Shown: piece by piece, positions 1-6,137 of the stretch | Layout of the letters: every line of letters begins with the position of its first letter | How positions within the stretch are numbered: position 1 is the first letter of the stretch | NCBI GenBank assembly: GCA_964599275.1 | Contig: CAZRFK010000086.1 | Span: 1 to 7,431 of the forward strand | Reading direction: 5' to 3' | Length of the DNA stretch: 7,431 nucleotides | DNA from: PUMD01 sp964599275 | GTDB lineage: Bacteria; Bacillota; Sulfobacillia; SLMV01 | Notes under the pieces: generated by a model | Database searches by the model: none | Told to the model about the DNA's origin: nothing | The model's input: only the letters and a program-made list of their open reading frames with translations | Made by a program: the position numbers and the translations under genes

Positions 1-471
1 TGGCGCCTTCCGCAGGACAGCAAAAAGAACCTTTTATCTGTCACTGAAGAAATAGAAGATTTTTCCCTGTGGGAAAAGCTCAGATGGGAACGTAAGATCC
101 TGAGGATTGACTCCGGAGGACGCATGTTCACTCTGCTCCGACCACGTTTTGAAAAGAAAGGTATAATAACAGTCAAACAGGTGCAGAAGTGTTCATCTGG
201 CCGGCGAATAAAGGTGGCTGGTGCACCGGTTCGCCCTCACCGGCCCCCAACCAGAAGCGGTAAGACAGTTGTATTTTTATCCTTACAGGATGAGACTGGG
301 TTGATAGACGTGACGATCTTTTCGCGGATATATGAAAGATATGGGCAGCTGTTGTTTTCCTCGCGGCCTTCGTTTCTGGTTATTGAAGGTAAAGTTCAGA
401 GGAGGGGCCGGGGGGTCAGCATAATTGCTGAGAAAATCTCACCTCTATCTGAGATAAATTCGCCCCGGTGA
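1..471 (+). CDS. C-terminal end of a DNA polymerase III alpha-type protein (DnaE2/ImuC-like), 5' truncated by window edge
   Basis: The frame is open from base 1 to the TGA at 469-471, giving the last 156 residues of a protein that begins outside the window. The ATG at 124 is internal and not the start. The visible part holds the linker and OB-fold typical of the C-terminus of bacterial replicative/error-prone polymerases. LLRPRF (about residues 45-50) and GRRIKVAG (about 67-74) are followed by RPPTRSGK, FLSLQDETG and a VIEGKVQRRG strand. In this family the OB-fold binds single-stranded template DNA. The RPPT-x-SGK-x-x-x-FLSLQDETG stretch resembles the DnaE2/ImuC translesion branch more than DnaE1, but branch assignment from the tail alone is uncertain. 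The catalytic PHP and palm domains are not in the window. It runs tail to tail into the Nudix gene with only 11 bases between stops and no clear terminator. Confidence 0.85.
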   Translation, partial: WRLPQDSKKNLLSVTEEIEDFSLWEKLRWERKILRIDSGGRMFTLLRPRFEKKGIITVKQVQKCSSGRRIKVAGAPVRPHRPPTRSGKTVVFLSLQDETGLIDVTIFSRIYERYGQLLFSSRPSFLVIEGKVQRRGRGVSIIAEKISPLSEINSPR

Positions 472-482
472 ATGGGATTATG

Positions 483-1372
483 CTAGATTTTCATTTTATT
501 ACCTTCTGATATGGCAGCCAGATAGGCCACCTGGCGGAGTCTGACCAGCGGAACATCTGCATCCAGGGCGATTTCTTGCTCCAGCGCCGCCAGACTCTGA
601 CGAACCTGTTTGCCCTTTTTTGCAACGTATGAAGGAGGAGCGTCGAAGTGCGTCAGGTTTCCAATCTGGGTCCATTGCGCCACCTTATCAGCGTAGAAAA
701 GAATTCTCGACATTGCATCATCCAGTCCCCGTTGCAAAAAAGTGTCCAGACTGTGTTGGGAAATTGCTGAGGCAATGCTGCTGTAGCCTTTTTGCCTGAC
801 AATTGAAGCAGAAACCAGAGCATGTCTGGAGGTGCTGTCTGTTCTCCGGTCGCCCTCACTTCTGCCGGGTTTACAGCATCAGCAGATATGATTTCAGGCT
901 GCTGCCAACGACTATCTGCCACATTTTCTGTATCCAGCCACAGAAGACAGTCCACTTCAGCTGACGGTGTGGGAACTCCAGACAGTGTGTCTTTCCAGAC
1001 CACACAGACATAATCGAGGCAGCGGTTATCGAATTCCACCAAGTCTGTCCACACAATGGCTGGACGGGGGGTGACCTCCCCTACTAGTGTGATGGTCTGC
1101 GGGGTGGTCTCACCCAGAAAGAACATGGTTTTCTGAGAATCCTGAGGGTTCAGCTGTACGGAGGCTTCTTCAAGGCCCTCTCTTTTGAGTGCTTCCAACA
1201 ATGTTTCGCCGGCTTCTTTTCGACCTCCTACGGCGAAAACCCTGAGGATACCGGGCAGTTGAACCCCAGCAAATAACATTATACCATCCTGTTGAATGCA
1301 TGAACCGATCGACCATATTCTTTCTGTGTGGTCGAGTGGTTTCAGTAGGTCTTCAAGTGAATATTCAGCCAG
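483..1372 (-). CDS. Nudix hydrolase with C-terminal extension, frameshifted; probable CTG start
   Basis: A Nudix box lies at about residues 50-72 (numbered from the CTG at 1372). The G-x5-E-x7-R-E spacing is exact and is followed by LEE, with two deviations from consensus: Gly for the hydrophobic residue after RE, and Ser for the last Gly. Nudix enzymes cleave nucleoside diphosphates linked to other groups; the substrate here is unknown. The frame from 1372 stays open to 653. Good protein-like sequence switches to the -1 frame (open from 880 to the TAG at 483-485), with the likely join at the A-run at 788-794. Joined, the product would be about 296 residues: a Nudix domain plus a roughly 100-residue helical-looking tail I do not recognise. 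The first ATG (1279) would remove strand residues before the box (ERIWSIGSCIQQDGI), while CTG 1372 sits 7 bases after a perfect GGAGGTG. Single-base sequencing error, pseudogene and true frameshifting all remain possible. Confidence 0.72.
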
Positions 1373-1379
1373 TTTACGA

Positions 1380-1386
1380 CACCTCC
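1380..1386 (-). promoter_or_regulatory. Strong Shine-Dalgarno site for the Nudix gene
   Basis: The - strand reads GGAGGTG here, a perfect 7-base match to the 16S rRNA anti-Shine-Dalgarno tail, followed by 7 bases and then CTG at 1372-1370. An in-frame TAG at 1414-1412 limits how far upstream the frame can reach, and no ATG, GTG or TTG lies in frame between that stop and 1279. The site therefore decides in favour of a CTG start, or of an ATG/GTG/TTG changed by one base error. Confidence 0.6.
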
Positions 1387-1412
1387 GAAGATATTTATTA
1401 GTATATAAATTC

Positions 1413-1437
1413 TACGCAAAAAAAGTGATCCTGCGTA
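1413..1437. repeat. Inverted repeat TACGCA-N13-TGCGTA, possible operator
   Basis: TACGCA (1413-1418) and TGCGTA (1432-1437) are perfect inverted half-sites with centres 19 bases apart, about two helical turns. GTGAT is also repeated directly at 1425-1429 and 1441-1445. The position between two divergent genes, upstream of the candidate -10 elements, fits a dimeric regulator site. Six-base half-sites can arise by chance and no regulator gene is in the window, so this is only a candidate. Confidence 0.25.
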
Positions 1438-1530
1438 CAGGTGATAAAAAGAGATAATGCCATTCAATAAGTTCCTCAGTTTACGGTAAGCTGAGAGCAG
1501 AAATTATTGTGCTGCTGCATCACAGAAAGT

Positions 1531-1536
1531 GAGGGA
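1531..1536 (+). promoter_or_regulatory. Ribosome binding site deciding the nitrilase TTG start
   Basis: GAGGGA lies 5 bases before TTG 1542. An in-frame TGA at 1530-1532 closes the frame upstream, so TTG 1542 is the first possible initiator. The only near alternative, GTG 1569, has no comparable site before it and would start immediately at the first conserved strand (VAVVQAG). Confidence 0.5.
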
Positions 1537-1541
1537 AAACA

Positions 1542-2498
1542 TTGAGTCACTCTCAGGATAGTCACAAGGTGGCGGTAGTTCAGGCTGGTTCAATTCTAAT
1601 GGATAAAAAATCCTGTACCGAAAAAGCTGTCTCATTGATAGGTGAAGCTGCCGGGGAAGGTGCGGAAATAATTCTCTTTCCCGAGGCATTCATTTCAGGA
1701 TATCCCCGCGGATTGTATTTTGGTACCCGGGTGGGGGATCGCTCAGACAGAGGTCGGCGGGACTGGCAGCGTTACTGGAAGAGTTCTGTGCAGATGCAGG
1801 GCGAGGTCATTGACCGATTGTGCAAGGCTGCCCGGACACATGGGGCTTATGTGGTGATGGGAATTATCGAACGAGACAGTCAATATTCAGGGGGCACTCT
1901 TTACTGTACTGTAGTTTATATCGGTCCTGAAGGAAAAGTACTGGGCAAGCACAGAAAGCTGAAACCCACCGGAAGCGAGAGGCTTGTATGGGGGGAGGGG
2001 GACGGAAGCACACTTACGGTGATCGATACCCCGGCGGGCAGAATAGGCGGATTGATATGTTGGGAAAACTACATGCCGTTGGCCAGAGCGGCCATGTATG
2101 CCAAGGGGATAGACATTTATCTGGCTCCAACCGCAGATGCTCGAAAGCGGTGGCAGGCCACCCTGCGGCATATTGCCATGGAGGGACGCTGCTTTGTTCT
2201 TGGCTGTAACCAGTATGTGACCCGGGATATGTATCCGGATGATCTGGAAACGATAGATGACACTACGCTCACTGAAGATCCTGTGTGCGCTGGTGGTTCA
2301 GCTGTGGTTGGTCCTCTGGGTGATTATGTGGTGAAGCCAGATTACGGAGAGGAGCAGATTTTACTGGCCGAGTTGGACATGTCGAAAGTTTCTGCCAGTC
2401 GGATGGATTTTGATGCAACCGGTCATTACGGAAGACCAGATGTATTTGAGCTAACTGTAAATGAGCAGCCGCAGAATCCGGCGGAGTTTTTACGCTGA
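1542..2498 (+). CDS. Nitrilase (nitrilase branch of the C-N hydrolase superfamily)
   Basis: This 318-residue cytosolic enzyme is predicted to hydrolyse a nitrile to the acid and ammonia. The superfamily catalytic residues are all visible: Glu48 in FPEAF, Lys139 in HRKLKPT, and nucleophile Cys173 in GGLICWENYMPL. A second structural Glu is at 146, and conserved RHIAMEGRCFVLGCNQ (from about 209) follows the catalytic Cys. CWEN plus the RH-A-EGRCFV block is typical of true nitrilases (branch 1), cyanide-acting enzymes included, rather than of amidases or N-carbamoylases. Length matches the family (about 310-350). The start is TTG 1542, chosen from the ribosome binding site and the upstream in-frame stop. 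The gene is alone on its strand, divergent from the Nudix gene and convergent with the importer operon. The natural substrate cannot be inferred; the neighbouring importer and cyclic amidohydrolase suggest a catabolic role. Confidence 0.92.
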   Translation: MSHSQDSHKVAVVQAGSILMDKKSCTEKAVSLIGEAAGEGAEIILFPEAFISGYPRGLYFGTRVGDRSDRGRRDWQRYWKSSVQMQGEVIDRLCKAARTHGAYVVMGIIERDSQYSGGTLYCTVVYIGPEGKVLGKHRKLKPTGSERLVWGEGDGSTLTVIDTPAGRIGGLICWENYMPLARAAMYAKGIDIYLAPTADARKRWQATLRHIAMEGRCFVLGCNQYVTRDMYPDDLETIDDTTLTEDPVCAGGSAVVGPLGDYVVKPDYGEEQILLAELDMSKVSASRMDFDATGHYGRPDVFELTVNEQPQNPAEFLR

Positions 2499-2530
2499 AT
2501 CTCCTGACAGAATCAGTTCTTGAAATGAAA

Positions 2531-2557
2531 AGTGGGGCCCAAAACGGTGGCCCCACT
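2531..2557 (-). terminator. Hairpin terminator after the importer operon, between convergent genes
   Basis: A perfect 9-base-pair stem, AGTGGGGCC (2531-2539) with GGCCCCACT (2549-2557), encloses a 9-base loop. Read on the - strand the stem is followed by TTTCATTTC, a short T-rich tail, so it most likely ends transcription of the permease gene that stops at 2639. On the + strand the stem is followed by GCACAACATTT, a poorer tail. It may still stop nitrilase transcripts, which end 33 bases upstream of it. Confidence 0.75.
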
Positions 2558-2638
2558 GCACAACATTTGGCAAACTACAATGCTGCTTAGAAACAGCCAG
2601 ACACTTTTGAATACAATTTACTGACAGGAAATACTGTT

Positions 2639-3472
2639 TCAGGTATCTAATTTGGGGTCCAGTACATCCCGCAGCCAATCTCCCATCAGGTTTACGCCCA
2701 GTGCGGTTACAGCCAGGGCTGCCCCGGGAAAAGCAGTCATCCACCATGCGCTCATGAGATAGTCGCGCCCTGCAGATAGCATATTACCCCAGGCCGGTGT
2801 TGGAGGTTGAACGCCAAAACCCAGAAAACTTATGGTCGCTTCGGCGACAATAACCTGCGACATCTGCAGAGAACACATGATGATGATCGGCGTAATAACA
2901 TTGGGAAGAATATGTCGGAAAAGGATGGGAGCGTCGGACTGCCCCAGAGCCCGGGCTGCCTCAACAAATTCACGTTCTTTGATTGAGAGAACCTCACCGC
3001 GCACCAGGCGAGCATACATCACCCACCCCGTCAAAGTAAGTGTTATTATGATATTTCTCAGACCCAATCCCAGCAGGGCATTCACAACTAGAGCAAGCAG
3101 GATGAACGGAAAGCTGAGCCATACATCAACTATACGGCTTATGATTGTGTCCATCCAACCACCAAAATATCCGGCCATAAGTCCCAGTATGGTTCCAAGG
3201 AGACTGGCTGCTGCAACAGCTGAAAAGCCGACCATTAGAGAGATTCTTGCCCCATAAATGGTTCTGGAAAGCAGGTCTCGTCCCGCTTGATCTGTTCCCA
3301 GTAAATGCCCGGACGATAGGGGCGGCTGCAGACGGTTTGGTCTATCAGCCTTCTCTGGGTGATATGGAGAGATGAACGGCGCAAAAATGGCCGCCAGAAT
3401 TACTCCCAATACAATTATAAAGCCTAATAGTCCCGTGGGGTTGTTTATGAGTTTGCGTATCAACCAGTTCAT
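2639..3472 (-). CDS. Oligopeptide/dipeptide/nickel-type ABC transporter permease, DppC-like
   Basis: This 277-residue inner-membrane permease forms the channel with the DppB-like partner encoded just upstream. It has the OppC-type N-terminus (a membrane helix at about 15-33, then a loop with HLLGTDQAGRDLLSR at about 56-70). Several further membrane segments follow. The cytoplasmic EAA loop (EREFVEAARALG, then HILPN, about 167-191) docks the ATPase. The frame is open further upstream to 3532, but ATG 3472 is preferred. It has GGAGG 6 bases before it (3483-3479), gives the normal MNWLIRKL start, and lies 13 bases after the upstream gene's stop rather than overlapping it. It is the last gene of the operon, followed by the terminator at 2531-2557. 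Transported substrate is not deducible from the permease. Confidence 0.93.
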   Translation of the reverse strand: MNWLIRKLINNPTGLLGFIIVLGVILAAIFAPFISPYHPEKADRPNRLQPPLSSGHLLGTDQAGRDLLSRTIYGARISLMVGFSAVAAASLLGTILGLMAGYFGGWMDTIISRIVDVWLSFPFILLALVVNALLGLGLRNIIITLTLTGWVMYARLVRGEVLSIKEREFVEAARALGQSDAPILFRHILPNVITPIIIMCSLQMSQVIVAEATISFLGFGVQPPTPAWGNMLSAGRDYLMSAWWMTAFPGAALAVTALGVNLMGDWLRDVLDPKLDT

Positions 3473-3485
3473 TATTGGCCTCCGT

Positions 3486-4403
3486 TCATTCGTATCTAAC
3501 TCGGGGATCAGCCCAGGCATAAGCCAGGTCAACCAGCAGATTCATGGCAGCAGTGACCACAGCTATAAAACAGACTCCGGCGAAAACCACCGAGAAATCC
3601 CTGTATAAAAGTGACTGCAGCATCAATCTACCCAACCCGGGCCAGTAGAATATGGTTTCTGTAACCACTGCTCCGCCCAGAAGCTGTCGTAGCTGCAGCC
3701 CCACCAGAGTCAAAATGGAAATGCTGGCATTGCGCAAAGCGTGTTTGTACAGAACTACGCGTTCAGATAGGCCCTTTGCACGGGCAGTGCGGATAAAATC
3801 GGCTCCCAACACGTCAAGCATGGTGGATCGGCTCAGTCTGGCAAAGCGGGCTGCGTAAAATGCGGTGAGTGTTAAGGTGGGTAAAATGAAATTCTCCCAG
3901 CCTCCACGACCACCGGTGGGAAGCCAGCCCAATCGCACCGAAAACAGCAGCATGGCCATCAATCCCAGCCAGAATCCCGGTATGGCCTGACCCAGCACCG
4001 TAAAAATTATGCCGATACGATCAAAAATTGATTCTCTGTTGGCGGCAGAAACCACCCCAACGGGGATAGCTACCCCCAGAGAAACCACTATTCCCGCCAG
4101 GGCCAGCTGTGCCGTTGCCGGTACACGTGATAAGACTGTCGGCAGCGCTGCCCCGGTGTGCCGCAGTGAGTCTCCAAAGTCCCCTCTAACAGCTCTGCTC
4201 AAAAATCGGACATACTGCACGGGCAAAGGTCTATGTAATCCCAGACGTTGTCTCATCTGTTCAATTTCTTCCCGTGTTGCATCAAGGGGTAGATGGAGGG
4301 CTACAGGATCCCCTGTCATAAATTGCATGAAAAATACCACTGTTAGAGCCAGAAATACCACTACTAAAAGCTGAGCTACTCTAACTATCGTATATCTTTG
4401 CAT
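3486..4403 (-). CDS. Oligopeptide/dipeptide/nickel-type ABC transporter permease, DppB-like
   Basis: This 305-residue inner-membrane permease is the partner of the DppC-like protein. It has a first membrane helix at about 9-28, followed by the family's periplasmic region with GDPVALHL (31-38), LGLHRPLPVQY (54-64) and GDFGDSL (74-80). It then has five further hydrophobic segments and the EAA loop (DFIRTARAKGLSERVVLYKHALRN, 202-225) for ATPase contact. The C-terminal DLAYAWADPRVRY is the standard DppB/OppB ending. Full length for the family. The start is ATG 4403. No strong ribosome binding site is seen, only a GGGGG tract about 10 bases upstream. It follows the binding-protein gene by 86 bases containing a hairpin, which may lower its expression relative to the binding protein. 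Confidence 0.93.
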   Translation of the reverse strand: MQRYTIVRVAQLLVVVFLALTVVFFMQFMTGDPVALHLPLDATREEIEQMRQRLGLHRPLPVQYVRFLSRAVRGDFGDSLRHTGAALPTVLSRVPATAQLALAGIVVSLGVAIPVGVVSAANRESIFDRIGIIFTVLGQAIPGFWLGLMAMLLFSVRLGWLPTGGRGGWENFILPTLTLTAFYAARFARLSRSTMLDVLGADFIRTARAKGLSERVVLYKHALRNASISILTLVGLQLRQLLGGAVVTETIFYWPGLGRLMLQSLLYRDFSVVFAGVCFIAVVTAAMNLLVDLAYAWADPRVRYE

Positions 4404-4438
4404 TGACTCTTAGCCCCCAGTCTAATCTAGCGAATAGG

Positions 4439-4473
4439 ACAACCACCAACGCCTATTTTGCGCTGGTGGTTGT
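4439..4473 (-). promoter_or_regulatory. Intercistronic hairpin between binding-protein and permease genes
   Basis: ACAACCACCA (4439-4448) pairs perfectly with TGGTGGTTGT (4464-4473). After one mismatch, CGC/GCG extends the stem around a 7-base loop. It lies in the 86-base space after the binding-protein stop (4490) and before the DppB-like start (4403). In the - direction no T-run follows (CCTATTCGC), so it is more likely an RNA-stabilising or partial-termination element than a full terminator. Such elements commonly let the binding protein be made in excess of its permeases. On the + strand the stem is followed by ATTTTGTATG, but no + strand gene ends here. Confidence 0.55.
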
Positions 4474-4489
4474 ATTTTGTATGTCAGAG

Positions 4490-6037
4490 TTATTTGGGAC
4501 TCATTTCGAAAGCGTTTGTTACCTCATCTGCGCGTGGGGTCCAATCCAGATCGCTGTTTACCCCGTACATGTCATACTGCTGCCACAGGAAAATCCACGG
4601 CGCTTCTTCGTGGATGATCTCTTCAATTTCATGCCATGCTTCCATCTGTTCATCAGGGTCAACTATAGTTGTTGCCTCTTCGACCTTTTCGTCGAGATAG
4701 GGCAGTCCAAAACCGGAATAAGTGCGGTCTGTGGTCATCAGGGACTCGATGGTACCCTGGGCTTCAAGAGCCGGGCCCCATCCCAGCAGGAACATGTCAC
4801 CGGTTTGACGTTCCATAATTATCTCAAGGTGATGACCCCATTCATTTATGCGGACCTCGACGTCTATATCGATTTCACCCAGTTGGTCTGCTATCGCCAG
4901 AGCAACCTCTTCATCCTGCGGATAACGGCCGGTGGGGGAGTCCAGAACCAGTTCCAGCTCATCTGGTTCATATCCCGCTTCACGTATCAGTTCAACTGCC
5001 CTGTCTGGATCGTATGGATAAGGTTCCAGATCGGGATTGTGGTGAACGTTCAGCTCGGAAAGGGCTCCCGCCATTTGATTGGCATGGCCGTCGAGTACGT
5101 GTTCAATCAACTCTTCTACGTCCACAGCATAATTCATTGCCTGTCTGACCTTCTGCTCCTGCATCGGACCGTCATGGAAATTAACCAGAGCGATGTAGTT
5201 AATACGGGAGCTGGGAATACCTCGAACCTCGGATACATCACTATCATCGATCTGCTCTACCATGTGGCCGGGTACATCGCGGATAATGTCAATTTCTCCG
5301 GTCATAAGACCAGCCACGCGGGAGGAAAACTCGGGTACGGGACGGAAGATTAAGCGGTCGATTTCAACTTCTCCCCGCCAGTAATCCTCGTTTTTTTCCA
5401 GAACGATTCTTTCCTCGCGATCCCAGGAGACGAATTCCATTGGGCCGGTGCCGATGGGATTCTCTGCGGCATGGTCATGTCCAACCTCTTCGATATAGCC
5501 GTACTCAAGCGGATATAGGCTGGTGAGCCTGTACAGAAGGATGGGCATCGGTTCACTGGTGTGGATTATGAATGTATAGTCATCGATGATTTCCACTTCT
5601 TCGATGGGTGCGTACCGACCGCGGTAATCCATCTCGTTATCTTCATCGAGAATATACTCTATCGTGAATTTGAAGTGTTCTGCTGTGAGGTGTGCTCCAT
5701 TATGGAATTCGACATCATCGCGCAGTTCAAATTCCCAGGTCGTATCGTCAATGTTACGCCAGTCTTTCGCCAGACTGGATTCGTAAGACATATCTTCAGC
5801 ACTTCTTGTTATCAACGGATCATAAATATTCTGAATGACGCTGTGGGTGGTCATGTCGATATATTCCATGGCCAAAAGCGTTCCAGCATCTGCACCCTGA
5901 GCGAAAACTACCTCTACGGGTTCTGTGGGTTCCTCATCCGGTTGCGGGTCATCTGCTTCTTCTTCTGGTGCACAGCCGATAAACAGTGCTCCCAGAACAA
6001 ATACTGCCGCAATTAGTATAACCATCTTCCTGTTCAA
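4490..6037 (-). CDS. ABC transporter solute-binding lipoprotein, DppA/OppA family (SBP_bac_5), start lost in N gap
   Basis: This is the extracellular receptor of the importer; 515 residues are visible. The N-terminus NRKMVILIAAVFVLGALFIGC is a lipoprotein signal: positive residues, a hydrophobic core and a Cys at visible residue 22 (codon 5974-5972). The Cys would be lipidated and anchor the protein to the membrane. The family signature follows: AKDW (about 90), TTWEFELRDDVEFHNG (99-114), then LTAEHFKFTIEYILD. Later blocks include ENPIGTGPMEFVSWD, KVRQAMNYAVD and PYDPDRAVELIREAGY. ATG 6025 would drop the positive residues before the hydrophobic core, so the true start is probably TTG 6037 or, more likely, a codon just inside the gap at 6038. 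The mature protein is very acidic (10 Asp/Glu in residues 22-42). It is first gene of the operon with both permeases. Ligand unknown: this family binds peptides, but also nickel complexes, opines and other small solutes. Confidence 0.92.
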   Translation of the reverse strand: MNRKMVILIAAVFVLGALFIGCAPEEEADDPQPDEEPTEPVEVVFAQGADAGTLLAMEYIDMTTHSVIQNIYDPLITRSAEDMSYESSLAKDWRNIDDTTWEFELRDDVEFHNGAHLTAEHFKFTIEYILDEDNEMDYRGRYAPIEEVEIIDDYTFIIHTSEPMPILLYRLTSLYPLEYGYIEEVGHDHAAENPIGTGPMEFVSWDREERIVLEKNEDYWRGEVEIDRLIFRPVPEFSSRVAGLMTGEIDIIRDVPGHMVEQIDDSDVSEVRGIPSSRINYIALVNFHDGPMQEQKVRQAMNYAVDVEELIEHVLDGHANQMAGALSELNVHHNPDLEPYPYDPDRAVELIREAGYEPDELELVLDSPTGRYPQDEEVALAIADQLGEIDIDVEVRINEWGHHLEIIMERQTGDMFLLGWGPALEAQGTIESLMTTDRTYSGFGLPYLDEKVEEATTIVDPDEQMEAWHEIEEIIHEEAPWIFLWQQYDMYGVNSDLDWTPRADEVTNAFEMSPK

Positions 6038-6137
6038 NNNNNNNNNNNNNNNNNNNNNNNNNNNNNNNNNNNNNNNNNNNNNNNNNNNNNNNNNNNNNNN
6101 NNNNNNNNNNNNNNNNNNNNNNNNNNNNNNNNNNNNN
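6038..6137. other. Assembly gap of exactly 100 N
   Basis: One hundred consecutive N, the usual placeholder for a scaffold gap of unknown length. It removes the start of the solute-binding protein gene (- strand) and the start of the amidohydrolase gene (+ strand), together with any shared promoter or operator between them. Roughly 20 N-terminal residues of the amidohydrolase are expected to be missing, judged from related enzymes. True distance, and even adjacency, cannot be read from the sequence. Confidence 0.97.

Larger units (their letters stand above)
1373..1541. other. Divergent intergenic region between Nudix and nitrilase genes
   Basis: This 169-base stretch separates two genes transcribed away from each other, so it should hold both promoters. 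It is AT-rich. On the - strand TATACT (1405-1400) could be a -10 element for the Nudix gene. On the + strand GATAAT (1453-1458) could be one for the nitrilase. Neither has a convincing -35 partner, so the promoter calls are weak. It also carries an inverted repeat at 1413-1437 and a small hairpin at 1475-1495 (CTCAGTTT / AAGCTGAG with a five-base loop and one G-U pair), which would fall in the nitrilase leader. Confidence 0.4.

Noticed and set aside
124..126. ATG as start of a separate small OB-fold protein
   Set aside because: The frame is open to the window's first base, and the residues before the ATG match the polymerase tail that leads into the OB-fold.
1475..1495. Hairpin CTCAGTTT/AAGCTGAG as a riboswitch or terminator
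   Set aside because: Only 8 pairs with one G-U and no T-run or conserved riboswitch features; noted as part of the intergenic region only.
2832..3257. + strand open frame of 141 codons
   Set aside because: Antisense shadow of the DppC-like permease, whose motifs are unambiguous.
3473..3532. Longer start for the DppC-like permease at 3532
   Set aside because: It would overlap the DppB-like gene and add residues atypical for the family; ATG 3472 has a good GGAGG site and a normal N-terminus.
4403..5353. Long + strand open frame of 316 codons opposite the binding-protein gene
   Set aside because: It overlaps the clearly coding - strand binding-protein gene, shows no family motifs, is rich in Cys/Phe/Tyr as expected for an antisense reading, and starts at the permease start.
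5561..6016. + strand open frame of 151 codons
   Set aside because: Antisense to the N-terminal part of the binding protein, with no recognisable domain.
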